This document shows, one piece after another, positions 33,479 through 41,124 of a stretch of 47,452 bases of DNA. The notes beneath the pieces were generated by a model that made no database searches, was not told the origin of the DNA, and worked only from the letters and a program-made list of their open reading frames with translations. How positions within the stretch are numbered: the first letter of the stretch is position 1; each line of letters opens with the position of its first letter. The DNA is from Bryobacteraceae bacterium (GTDB lineage: Bacteria; Acidobacteriota; Terriglobia; Bryobacterales; Bryobacteraceae). The stretch is taken from assembly GCA_019748195.1 (NCBI GenBank), contig JAIEPW010000019.1, forward strand, positions 1 to 47,452, written 5' to 3'. The translations under genes were made by a program, and so were the position numbers.

Positions 33479-34485
33479 CTTCCAAGAAACTGACCGCACA
33501 CGTCAAAGCCGCCGGTTGAGCGTCGAAATTGAGTCCAAAGGTTTTGGACCAGGTTTTGCGCAAGATTCCGCGAGTGGCGAATCCGGACCTCTTGGTCGGC
33601 TTCGAAACGTCTGACGATGCAGGCGTTTACCGGCTTTCGCCGGAGTGTGCCCTGGTGCAGACGGTGGACTTCTTCACCCCTATCGTCGACGATCCCTTTC
33701 TCTACGGCGCCATTGCCGCCGCAAATGCTCTTAGTGACGTCTATGCCATGGGGGGTAAGCCCCTGACCGCCCTCTCCATTCTCTGCTACCCCGCCTCGGG
33801 CGATCTGGATGTCCTGGGCGAGATCCTGAAGGGCGGCGCCGGCAAGATTCACGAATCCGGCTGCGTGATCGTGGGCGGCCATAGTGTCGCTGATGATGAG
33901 ATCAAGTTCGGTTATGCCGTCACCGGATTGGTAAGTCCAGACAAAATTTGGACAAACGCGGGCGCGCGACCCGGCGATATTCTGATTCTGTCCAAGGCGA
34001 TCGGTACCGGGGTGATCAGCACGGCCTTGAAGCGCGGCATCGCGAGGGAGGCTGACGTGGAAGAATCGATCGAGTCGATGCTCCGCCTGAACCGCGACGC
34101 CGCGGCCGCATTGGCCGAAGCCGAAGTCCACGCCGCCACCGATATCACCGGATTCGGGCTGATCGGACACGCGCGCGAAATTGCCAACGCCAGCGATGTG
34201 ACGATTGAGTTGAATTCCGAGTGGATCCCTCTGCTCCGCGGGGCGCGCGAGTATGCGCGGGCCGGGGCGATCCCGGGAGGACTGAAAAACAACCGCGAGT
34301 TCGCCAGCCCGGCCGTGGAAGGCGCGGCGGACCTGGACGGGCTGTTGTACGACCCTCAGACATCGGGCGGCCTGCTGGCGGCGCTGCCGGAGGGGGACGC
34401 GGACGCCGTGTTGCGGCGCATGGAGGGTGCTCGCGTGGTGGGGCGGGTGACACAGCCCGGCGAAAAGAGAATCCGATTGCTATGA
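33475..34485 (+). CDS. selD: Selenide, water dikinase SelD, itself a selenoprotein (Sec at TGA 33517)
   Basis: SelD makes selenophosphate from selenide and ATP, the selenium donor for Sec-tRNA and selenouridine. GTG 33475, the first codon after an in-frame stop, gives MSSKKLTAHVKAAG, then TGA (33517-33519), then ASKLSPKVLDQVL. The TGA falls exactly at the catalytic Cys17 of E. coli SelD (in GCGCKISPKVL), and the essential lysine is kept as K18. Read as Sec, the protein has 336 residues, the usual family length; the remainder shows 'LLVGFETSDDAGVY', 'QTVDFFTPIVDDPF', 'GGHSVADDEIKFG', 'TDITGFGLIGHA' and 'DPQTSGGLLAALP'. A SECIS-like hairpin follows the TGA. A start at TTG 33529 would lose the ATP-binding glycine-rich N terminus. 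It overlaps pyrF by ATGA. Confidence 0.93.
33529..33552 (+). promoter_or_regulatory. Bacterial SECIS element in selD
   Basis: GTCCAAA (33533-33539) pairs perfectly with TTTGGAC (33543-33549) around a GGT apical loop (33540-33542). Three more pairs (TTG with CAG, one G-U) extend it past a single bulged A (33532). The loop begins 20 nt after the TGA and starts with G-G-U, as in known bacterial SECIS elements recognised by SelB. Spacing, loop length and loop guanines all fit the described bacterial SECIS rules. Confidence 0.8.
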
Positions 34486-35159
34486 ACAATCCGGTGATTA
34501 TCGCGCTCGATGTGGAAAGCGCCGTCGAGGCTCGCGTGCTGGTAAACGCTCTGGGGGATTTTGCGTCGTTCTACAAAGTCGGCCTGGAGTTATATGCCGC
34601 CGCGGGAATGGAGTATGTCCGCGAACTGCGGGGCGCCGGCAAGCAGGTATTCCTCGACCTGAAGCTTTACGACATCGGCGAAACGGTGAAACGCGCGGTG
34701 GCGCAGGTGGCAAAGGCGGGCGTCCAGTTTCTGACAGTTCACGGCAGCAAGGCTGTGATGCAGGCCGCCGTGGCGGGAAAACACGGCGCGCCTCTCGATC
34801 TTCTTGCGGTGACGGTATTGACGAGTTTCGACGAAACGGATCTGCGCGACCTGGGCTACGCTTGCCCCGTGGCGGATCTCGTACAGTTGCGGGTGCGCAA
34901 GGCGGTGGAGGCGGGAATGGACGGGATTGTGTGCTCGCCGCTCGAAGTGGCCGGCGTGCGCGCGATTTCCGGTCCGGGGATGAAGCTGGTGACGCCGGGA
35001 GTGCGATCGGCGGGTTCGGCCAAGGGCGATCAGAAGCGGGTGGCGACGCCCGCGGAGGCGCTGAAAAGCGGCGCGGACTACCTGGTGATCGGACGGCAAG
35101 TCACGCGCGCGGCCGACCCCAGGGGCGAACTCCAGAAGATTCTGGCCGAGATCGGCTAA
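34482..35159 (+). CDS. pyrF: Orotidine 5'-phosphate decarboxylase
   Basis: The protein has 225 residues from ATG 34482, overlapping selD by ATGA. It is a TIM-barrel enzyme that converts OMP to UMP, the last step of de novo pyrimidine synthesis. The catalytic D-x-K-x-x-D motif is complete (D59, K61, D64 in 'VFLDLKLYDIGETV'), and the phosphate-binding C-terminal segment 'TPGVRSAGSAKGDQKRVATPAEALKSGADYLVIGRQVTRAADP' is intact. A longer in-frame opening upstream (from 34221) overlaps most of selD and is rejected. The pairing with selD looks fortuitous metabolically but gives translational coupling. Confidence 0.96.
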   Translation: MNNPVIIALDVESAVEARVLVNALGDFASFYKVGLELYAAAGMEYVRELRGAGKQVFLDLKLYDIGETVKRAVAQVAKAGVQFLTVHGSKAVMQAAVAGKHGAPLDLLAVTVLTSFDETDLRDLGYACPVADLVQLRVRKAVEAGMDGIVCSPLEVAGVRAISGPGMKLVTPGVRSAGSAKGDQKRVATPAEALKSGADYLVIGRQVTRAADPRGELQKILAEIG

Positions 35160-35198
35160 GGATCGCGACGAAGCCGCGGGCCGCCCGTCGAACTCTTC

Positions 35199-35921
35199 AT
35201 GCGATTTCTACTTTCACTGGTTCCCTGCATGGTGCTGGCGGCGGAGCTGCGGCTGACTCATCTGGGTAACGCGGGGATGCTGGTGGAGTGCGGGTCGCGC
35301 GCGGCGATCGTGGACGGGCTTTTCCGCGAGGGCGTGCGGGGCCATGAGCGCATTCCGGAAGCGCTGCGGGAGAAGATTGAAAGCGCCGCGCCGCCGTTCG
35401 ACCGCATTGAAGTGATTCTCGCCACCCATTCGCACGCCGATCACTTCGACGCCGCGGCTGTGGCGCGGCATCTGGAAGCGAACCCGCGCGCGCGGTTCGC
35501 GGGGGTTCCGGAGATGGCGTCGCTTCTGCCCGCGGGGCGGGCGGAGGCGATCACCCGGCCGGCGGCGCGGACGTTCGGACCGTTCGAAGTGACGTTTCAG
35601 GATCTGCCGCACCAGCGGCCCGTTCGCACCGTGGTGGAAAACACCCTCCACGTGATCCGCGCCTGCGGACAGACCGTGGCCTTCACCGGAGACGCCGGGC
35701 AGGAGTTGAGCCTGTACGCGCGCGCGCCGAAAGTGGACATCCTGGTGGCGCCTTACTGGTTCGTCACGTCGCCGCAAGGGCGCGCGGTGGTCGAGCAGGT
35801 ATTTCAAGCCAAGGATGTTTGGGCAGTCCACGGCAACACAACGGCGGAGGAATGGGTGCCGAAGGTCAAGCAGGCGTATCCCCAGGCGAAGATCGGGGTG
35901 GCGGCGCAAGATCGGCGTTAG
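35199..35921 (+). CDS. Secreted metallo-beta-lactamase-fold hydrolase
   Basis: The protein has 240 residues with a short signal peptide (1-15). The MBL metal-binding motif is complete: 'ATHSHADHFD' (H77, H79, D81, H82). It continues with a central 'VAFTGDAG' (bridging Asp) and 'WAVHGNTTAEEW' (third histidine). The core 'LTHLGNAGMLVECGSRAAIVDGLF' at the start resembles the UlaG/L-ascorbate lactonase-like subset that lacks an extended cap domain. The substrate is unknown. It lies 39 bp after pyrF and shows no promoter of its own. Confidence 0.87.
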   Translation: MRFLLSLVPCMVLAAELRLTHLGNAGMLVECGSRAAIVDGLFREGVRGHERIPEALREKIESAAPPFDRIEVILATHSHADHFDAAAVARHLEANPRARFAGVPEMASLLPAGRAEAITRPAARTFGPFEVTFQDLPHQRPVRTVVENTLHVIRACGQTVAFTGDAGQELSLYARAPKVDILVAPYWFVTSPQGRAVVEQVFQAKDVWAVHGNTTAEEWVPKVKQAYPQAKIGVAAQDRR

Positions 35922-35999
35922 GGACGAAGCGTAAGCTGCTGGACGGCGACCCGACATACCGGGGCCGCTCTCGATCTGCTTCCGATTGCCCGCCCGCGA

Positions 36000-36977
36000 T
36001 TACGCCTTGGCCTTCTTCACTTCCTCCACCAGCGCCGGGACCACCTCAAAGAGATCGCCCACCACCCCGTAGTCGGCTACTTCGAAGATGGGCGCGTTGC
36101 TGTCCTTGTTGATGGCGACGATGGTCTTGGCGCCCTTCATGCCCACCAGGTGCTGGATGGCGCCGGAGATGCCGATGGCCATATAGACCTTGGGCGCCAC
36201 GGTTTGTCCGGAAGAGCCCACCTGGCGTTCCATGGGCAGCCAGCCGTTGTCGCAGATGGGGCGCGAGGCGGCGAGTTCGGCGCCGAGAGCCTTTGCCAGC
36301 TCCTCCACGATCGGGATGTTTTCCTTTTCCTTGATGCCGCGGCCCACCGAGACGATGATCTCGGCCGCGCCCAGGTCGACGGCGCGCGCCGACTCGCGGA
36401 ACCACTCTTCGGGCCGGTTACGGATCTGCGAGGCTTCGAGCGACGGCGCGAAATTCTGCACTTCGGCGGACCCGGCTTCCAGCTTGTCCGCGCGGAACGC
36501 GCCGGCCTGCAGCGATACGAAGTGGGGCTCCGGCCCGCTCACGCGGACATCGCCGTTCAGCTTGCCTTGAAAGAGCAGGCGGACGTACACCGGAGCCCCG
36601 CCGTCCTGCTTGACGTTGATCACGTCGCTGACCAGCACCTGCTCGAAGCGAGTGGACAGCTTCGGCGCATAATCGCGGACCTGATAGCTGTGCGGCAACA
36701 GGACCAGCGTCGCGCCGGACCGGCGGATCAACTGCTCGAGCGCGGCGGTGTAGGCGTCCGGAGTGTATCCGGCGAGCAGGTCGTGCTCGACGGCGTGGAC
36801 GGAGGTCACGTTCTTCCGGGCCACGTCCTGGGCCAGCGCCGCGATTCCCTTCCCCAGCACGGCCGCATGCAGAGGCTTGTTCAGCGTCTTGGCGAATTCC
36901 TGGCCGGCGGCCAGCGTCTCCCAGGACATCTTGTTCCAGGAGCCCTGCAACTGTTCCATTACGACAAGAATGCTCAT
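36000..36977 (-). CDS. etfA: Electron transfer flavoprotein alpha subunit
   Basis: The protein has 325 residues. The N-terminal ETF domain begins '[32 protein letters not shown]', and the C-terminal FAD-binding domain carries '[62 protein letters not shown]', the ETF-alpha signature. The EtfAB heterodimer carries electrons from acyl-CoA and other flavin dehydrogenases to the quinone pool. ATG 36977 has AGGAG at 7 nt. It follows etfB by 18 bp on the minus strand, so the two subunits are made together. No acyl-CoA dehydrogenase or ETF-quinone oxidoreductase is seen beside it. Confidence 0.97.
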   Translation of the reverse strand: MSILVVMEQLQGSWNKMSWETLAAGQEFAKTLNKPLHAAVLGKGIAALAQDVARKNVTSVHAVEHDLLAGYTPDAYTAALEQLIRRSGATLVLLPHSYQVRDYAPKLSTRFEQVLVSDVINVKQDGGAPVYVRLLFQGKLNGDVRVSGPEPHFVSLQAGAFRADKLEAGSAEVQNFAPSLEASQIRNRPEEWFRESARAVDLGAAEIIVSVGRGIKEKENIPIVEELAKALGAELAASRPICDNGWLPMERQVGSSGQTVAPKVYMAIGISGAIQHLVGMKGAKTIVAINKDSNAPIFEVADYGVVGDLFEVVPALVEEVKKAKA

Positions 36978-36995
36978 GATTGTTCTCCTGTGAAC

Positions 36996-37766
36996 TCAGA
37001 TCACCCGTACCTCGAACTTCAGCTTCTCCACCAGTTGCGCGGCCACGGTCTTGGCGTCGCCCTCGAAGATCTGGGTCTGTTTGGATTTCTGGGGCACGTA
37101 GATCTTTTCAATCCGCGCGGTGGCGGCGGCCACGCCGCCGAGTTCGGAGGCCGACAGGGTCTTGATCTCCTTGGACTTCGCCTTCTTGATTCCCATCAAC
37201 GTGGCGTAGCGAAGCTTGTTGATGCCGCTCTGGATGGTCAGCAGCGCGGGTAGAGGCATGTTGACGTACTGGAACCAGCCGTTTTCAAGCTCGCGCTTGA
37301 CGCGGATGCCGCCGTCCTGCTTCTCCACCTGCATGATGATGGTGCCGTGCGGCAGGCCGAGGAGTTCGGCCAGCACGACGCCCATCTGTCCGTAGCCCAA
37401 GTCGTCGGACTGCAAGCCGGTGAGGATCAGGTCCGGCTGTTCCGGCTTCACCGCGGCGGCGAGGAGGCGGGCGATGCCGAGGGTGTCCATCGTGTTCAGG
37501 TTCTCTTCCTGGATGTGGATGGCGCGATCGGCGCCCTTGGCCAGAGCCTCACGGATGGTGGAGGTAGCGCGCTCGGGACCGGCGCAGAGGGCCACCACTT
37601 CGCCGCCATGCTTCTCCTTTAACTGGAGCGCTTCCTCGAGCGCGTAGGCGTCCGGCTCGTTGATCTCGAAGCTGAGGTCGCCTTCCTGAATCCACTTGCC
37701 GTCCGCGTCGACACGCAACTGCGAATCGCGGACGGGAACCTGCTTGATCGCGACGATGATTTTCAT
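36996..37766 (-). CDS. etfB: Electron transfer flavoprotein beta subunit
   Basis: The protein has 256 residues from ATG 37766 (MKIIVAIKQVPVRDSQLRVD). Typical ETF-beta features are 'INEPDAYALEEALQLKEKHGGEVVALCAGPE', the AMP-binding 'ADRAIHI...DLILTGLQSDDLGYGQMGVVLAELLGLPHGTII', and 'LPALLTIQSGINKLRYATLMGIKKAKSKEI', the ETF beta signature. An extended frame reaching 37835 has no start support; the ATG has GGGGGA about 5 nt upstream. Upstream, between fabF and etfB, is a hairpin without a T-run. Confidence 0.97.
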   Translation of the reverse strand: MKIIVAIKQVPVRDSQLRVDADGKWIQEGDLSFEINEPDAYALEEALQLKEKHGGEVVALCAGPERATSTIREALAKGADRAIHIQEENLNTMDTLGIARLLAAAVKPEQPDLILTGLQSDDLGYGQMGVVLAELLGLPHGTIIMQVEKQDGGIRVKRELENGWFQYVNMPLPALLTIQSGINKLRYATLMGIKKAKSKEIKTLSASELGGVAAATARIEKIYVPQKSKQTQIFEGDAKTVAAQLVEKLKFEVRVI

Positions 37767-37777
37767 AAGATTCCCCC

Positions 37778-37795
37778 GACGGGGCAACCCCCGTC
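37778..37795 (-). repeat. Hairpin GACGGGG/CCCCGTC before etfB
   Basis: A perfect 7-bp GC-rich stem with a 4-nt loop sits 11 nt upstream of the etfB start, next to its ribosome-binding sequence. No T-run follows on the minus strand, so it is not an intrinsic terminator for fabF. It might modulate etfB translation or be a dispersed REP-like element; neither can be tested here. Confidence 0.45.
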
Positions 37796-37872
37796 CTGTA
37801 GTTTTCCGATGTTCCGGGCAGCCGCGGCGCGTCAATTCCCGCGAGGGAACGGGCCGAAATCGCGAAACCGGA

Positions 37873-39108
37873 TCAGAACTTCTTGAAGATCAAACAACCG
37901 TTGGTGCCTCCGAACCCGAAGGAGTTCGAGAGAGCATAATCCATCTTGACGTCGCGCGCCTGGTTGGGCACGTAATCCAGATCGCATTCCGGATCGGGCG
38001 TTTCGTAATTGATCGTCGGCGGCGCCACCTGCCCGCACAGGGAGAGCACGGTGATGCCGGCTTCAAGGCCCCCGGCGCCGCCCAGCAGGTGTCCGGTCAT
38101 CGATTTCGTGGAACTGACGCAAAGCTCGCGGGCGTGGGCGCCGAAGACGCGCTTGATGGCGTGGGTCTCGATGCGATCGCCGACGGGAGTGGATGTGCCG
38201 TGGGCGTTAATGTAGTCGATTTTGTCGGCGCTGATTCCGGCATCGGACAGGGCGTTGCGCATCACTCGGTAGGCGCCGTCCCCGTCCTCGGACGGCGCGG
38301 TGATGTGGAACGCGTCACCGCTCATTCCGTAGCCGACGAGTTCGGCCAGAATGTTCGCGCCGCGCTTCCGGGCGTGCTCCAGTTCCTCCAGCACCAGGAT
38401 GCCGGCGCCTTCGCCGACGACGAATCCGTCGCGATCCTTATCCCAGGGGCGGCTGGCGCGGTGCGGTTCGTCGTTGCGCTGGCTGAGAGCGCGCATCGCG
38501 GCAAATCCGCCGATGCCCATCGGCGTGATCGCGCCTTCGGTACCCCCGCAGATCATTACATCGGCGACATCCCGCTGGATCAGCTTCATGGAATCGCCGA
38601 TGGAGTGCGCGCTGGTGGTGCAGGCGGTCGCGGTGGCCGAATTGGGCCCCTTGGCGCCGGTGCGGATGGAAACCCACCCGGATGCGAGGTTGATAATCGT
38701 CGCCGGAATAAAGAAGGGCGAGATGCGGTCCGGACCTTTTTCGATCAGGGTCCGGTATTCGCGTTCGATGACCTCGAAGCCGCCGATTCCGGATCCGATG
38801 TAAACGCCGACGCGCTCGGCCTCGGCCTCGGAAATCTCCAGGCCGCTCTGCTTCATCGCGAAGTCGCCGGCCGCGATCGCATACTGCACGAAGCGGCCCA
38901 TCTTCTTGATTTCCTTCTTCTCGATGAACTGCGTGGGGTCGAAGTTCTTTACTTCCCCGGCGATGCGGGTGCTGAAAGCGGCCGCGTCGAATTGCGTGAT
39001 AGGCCCGATGCCACTCTCGCCATTCTTGAGGGCTTTCCAAACTTCTTGCGTGCCGGAGCCAACCGAAGTAAGCAGACCGACACCGGTCACGACCACTCTG
39101 CGGGACAA
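37873..39108 (-). CDS. fabF: Beta-ketoacyl-ACP synthase II
   Basis: The protein has 411 residues from TTG 39108, which is preceded by GGAG at about 6 nt. The condensing-enzyme triad is complete: C163 in 'TACTTSAHSIG', H303 in 'NAHGTSTPVGD' and H340 in 'STKSMTGHLLGGAGGLEA', with K335. 'NSFGFGGTNGCLIF' closes the thiolase fold. It extends acyl-ACP by two carbons in fatty-acid synthesis and, as FabF, helps adjust unsaturated chain length. It sits 39 bp downstream of acpP and in the same operon, the standard bacterial pairing. Confidence 0.97.
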   Translation of the reverse strand: MSRRVVVTGVGLLTSVGSGTQEVWKALKNGESGIGPITQFDAAAFSTRIAGEVKNFDPTQFIEKKEIKKMGRFVQYAIAAGDFAMKQSGLEISEAEAERVGVYIGSGIGGFEVIEREYRTLIEKGPDRISPFFIPATIINLASGWVSIRTGAKGPNSATATACTTSAHSIGDSMKLIQRDVADVMICGGTEGAITPMGIGGFAAMRALSQRNDEPHRASRPWDKDRDGFVVGEGAGILVLEELEHARKRGANILAELVGYGMSGDAFHITAPSEDGDGAYRVMRNALSDAGISADKIDYINAHGTSTPVGDRIETHAIKRVFGAHARELCVSSTKSMTGHLLGGAGGLEAGITVLSLCGQVAPPTINYETPDPECDLDYVPNQARDVKMDYALSNSFGFGGTNGCLIFKKF

Positions 39109-39147
39109 ACGATTCTCCGTGCGGGAAAAACTGGTGCTGTCTTTAGC

Positions 39148-39381
39148 TTACTTCTTCTTAGCCTCGATGTAGTCGATGGCTTCCTTGACAGTGGTGATCT
39201 TCTCGGCATCCTCATCGGGGATGTCAAGCTCGAACGCCTCTTCAAATGCCATCACCAGCTCGACGATGTCCAATGAATCGGCGCCGAGATCATCGACGAA
39301 CGAGGCTGTGTTGTCGACCTGGCTTTCATCCACGCCCAACTGCTCGACGATGATTTGCTTCACCTTCTGCTCAACCGACAT
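39148..39381 (-). CDS. acpP: Acyl carrier protein
   Basis: The protein has 77 residues from ATG 39381, with GGAGG 4 nt upstream. The 4'-phosphopantetheine serine is S36 in '[21 protein letters not shown]'; the rest is the usual acidic four-helix protein ending '[15 protein letters not shown]'. ACP carries growing chains through fatty-acid synthesis. A longer frame from 39423 adds 14 basic residues not seen in ACPs and is rejected. It heads the acpP-fabF pair. Confidence 0.98.
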   Translation of the reverse strand: MSVEQKVKQIIVEQLGVDESQVDNTASFVDDLGADSLDIVELVMAFEEAFELDIPDEDAEKITTVKEAIDYIEAKKK

Positions 39382-39425
39382 GAATCCTCCCTGCCTTCGT
39401 TGAAGGCATGCCCTCAAACTCATTG

Positions 39426-39455
39426 ATTCTAGCCGCGCGACCCCCCGATCCGCAA
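39426..39455 (-). promoter_or_regulatory. Promoter of acpP-fabF
   Basis: On the minus strand TTGCGG (39455-39450) and TAGAAT (39431-39426) are separated by 18 bp, giving a leader of about 38 nt before the acpP ATG. The -10 has five of six consensus bases. Confidence 0.5.
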
Positions 39456-39483
39456 GCGCGAGCTATGTAATCCTGTTGACTGG

Positions 39484-40350
39484 ATGCGAATTGCGGCGTT
39501 TGGACTCTGCATAACAGCGGTTCTGGCGGCGGCGGAAACGCCGAGCCAACGGCTGGCGGCGAAGCTTGGCGAAGAAGCAGCGAAGTTCGCGGAGAAAGCG
39601 CCGAGATTGATCGCGCGGGAGACGCTTCGCCACCGCTCGCTGAAGCGGCCTCCGCGATTCCGGCCCAGGATGGGCGAAAGCGCCCGCAGGCCGCTGGAAG
39701 CCACGTGGCAGCAGCGCCAAGTGGTGTCGGAGTACGGCTTTGCGTCCTTTCAGGACGGCGGCTTCCATGAAATCCGGCAGGTGGTGGAGGTAGACGGCAA
39801 GAAGGTGGCCGGCGGTGGGCGAGCCGTGGACAGTCTGGCGGACATGCTGACCGCCAAGAACGAGGATCGGTTGCGGAAGCAACTTCGCGAACTGGAGAAA
39901 CACGGCTTGCGGGGCGCGGCCAGCGACTTCGGCCAGGTGATTCTGCTGTTTTCGAAATCACGTCTGGTCCAGTTCGAAATCATGCCGGCGCGCATCACCG
40001 CGGGGGAAGCCGTCTTCGATTTCCGGCAAATCGACGGTTCTCCGGGGATGACGCTGTTCGACGCCGCGAAGGCGGATCGCCCGGTGGGGCTGGAGTTAAA
40101 GGGGCAGATCCTGGTGCGGCCGTCGGATTATCGTCCGTTCCGAATCACTTTGAGCGGCGCCCCGGCGATCGGCAAGGAGCAAGTCCGGCAGGAAGCCGTG
40201 ATCGAATACGAGCAGAGCCCGCACGGACTGCTGGTGCCGTCGCGCGTGCTCCACCGCGAGTATCGCGACGGGAAGGTGACGTTGGAGAACGACTTCCGCT
40301 ATCAGGAGTTCAAGCTCTTCGCCGCGTCCAGCGAGATCAAGTTCGAATGA
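39484..40350 (+). CDS. Secreted hypothetical protein
   Basis: The protein has 288 residues from ATG 39484 with a signal peptide (1-17, MRIAAFGLCITAVLAAA). Residues about 25-75 are very basic and helical ('KLGEEAAKFAEKAPRLIARETLRHRSLKRPPRF'), and the second half is beta-rich ('IMPARITAGEAVFDFRQIDGSPGMTLFDAAKADRPVGLELKGQILV'), ending 'NDFRYQEFKLFAASSEIKF'. This general plan recurs in acidobacterial lineage-specific secreted proteins; I recognise no domain. Its stop overlaps the next gene by ATGA. Confidence 0.75.
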   Translation: MRIAAFGLCITAVLAAAETPSQRLAAKLGEEAAKFAEKAPRLIARETLRHRSLKRPPRFRPRMGESARRPLEATWQQRQVVSEYGFASFQDGGFHEIRQVVEVDGKKVAGGGRAVDSLADMLTAKNEDRLRKQLRELEKHGLRGAASDFGQVILLFSKSRLVQFEIMPARITAGEAVFDFRQIDGSPGMTLFDAAKADRPVGLELKGQILVRPSDYRPFRITLSGAPAIGKEQVRQEAVIEYEQSPHGLLVPSRVLHREYRDGKVTLENDFRYQEFKLFAASSEIKFE

Positions 40351-40976
40351 AAATCGTTTATCTTCATGGGTTTGCTTCGAGCCCGCTCTCCAGCAAGGCG
40401 CAGTATTTCCGGCGCGGCTTCAAGGCTTTGGGGCGCGAGGTGTCGATCCCGGCGCTGGATGGCGGCAGTTTCGAGACGCTGACTATCACCGGGCAATTGA
40501 AGCGCGTGGCGGAGGCGGCGGGAGAGGACGAGGTCGCGTTGATCGGGTCGAGTCTGGGCGGCTATCTGGCGGCGTTATTCGCGGCGCGGCGCCCCGATCA
40601 GGTGCGCAAGGTGGTCCTGATGGCGCCCGCGCTGCGGTTCCCCAGACGGTGGCAGGCAGGTCTGGGGCCACAAGCGGTGGCGGAATGGGAGCGGACCGAC
40701 CGGTTGCCGGTTTTTCACTACGGGTTTAACGAACGGCGATACCTGCGCTTCGAACTCCTGCGCGACGCGTTGACCTACGAGGACGATCCCCCGTTCCTAC
40801 AAGCCGGATTGCTTTTCCACGGGCGTAACGATCCCGTGGTGCCGGTGTCCGACTCGATCGAATTTGCCGCGTCTCGATCGTGGGTGGAGTTGAGGCTGTT
40901 CGATTCCGGACATGAGCTGACGGATGTGGTGCAGGAGATGTTTGAGCAGACGGCTCACTTTCTGGGCTCCCCCTGA
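40347..40976 (+). CDS. YqiA-like alpha/beta-hydrolase esterase
   Basis: The protein has 209 residues. 'MKIVYLHGFASSPLSSKAQYF' is the opening of YqiA/UPF0227 esterases; the nucleophile serine lies in GSSLGGYLA, the acid in 'FHGRNDPVVP' and the histidine in 'FDSGHELTD'. Cytoplasmic esterases of this type hydrolyse short acyl esters; the natural substrate is not known. It overlaps the upstream secreted-protein gene by 4 bp, so they are coexpressed. Confidence 0.88.
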   Translation: MKIVYLHGFASSPLSSKAQYFRRGFKALGREVSIPALDGGSFETLTITGQLKRVAEAAGEDEVALIGSSLGGYLAALFAARRPDQVRKVVLMAPALRFPRRWQAGLGPQAVAEWERTDRLPVFHYGFNERRYLRFELLRDALTYEDDPPFLQAGLLFHGRNDPVVPVSDSIEFAASRSWVELRLFDSGHELTDVVQEMFEQTAHFLGSP

Positions 40977-40990
40977 CGCCGTTTCGGGTA

Positions 40991-41006
40991 GTTCCCATTT
41001 TCGGAA
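40991..41006. repeat. Dyad-like GTTCCCATTTTCGGAA after the esterase gene
   Basis: This stretch shares the GTTC...TTTTC-n-GGAA core of the dyads at 33037 and 33119, with one extra base between the arms. It lies in the leader region of the TonB gene. Resemblance is by eye only. Confidence 0.3.
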
Positions 41007-41059
41007 GCCGATCTCGAAGCTGTTACGTCTCTATGTTAGACTGGGCGAAGATACGGGAC

Positions 41060-41073
41060 TTCCAAAATTGGAA
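41060..41073. repeat. Inverted repeat TTCCAA-AA-TTGGAA before the TonB gene
   Basis: A perfect 6-bp inverted repeat with a 2-bp centre, about 50-65 bp before the tonB start. On the minus strand it reads TTCCAATTTTGGAA, matching the TTTT-centred pattern seen elsewhere in the window. It is a candidate operator for the TonB transcript. Confidence 0.4.
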
Positions 41074-41124
41074 ACTCGTTTGGGAGTTCGGACGTCTGTA
41101 GAGTGATGGTAGCCCTGCCAGGGG

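Noticed and set aside
33529..34485. selD starting at TTG 33529 after the TGA
   Set aside because: This start would drop the catalytic residue and essential lysine region found in all SelD proteins; the upstream frame with Sec fits the family alignment and has a SECIS hairpin.
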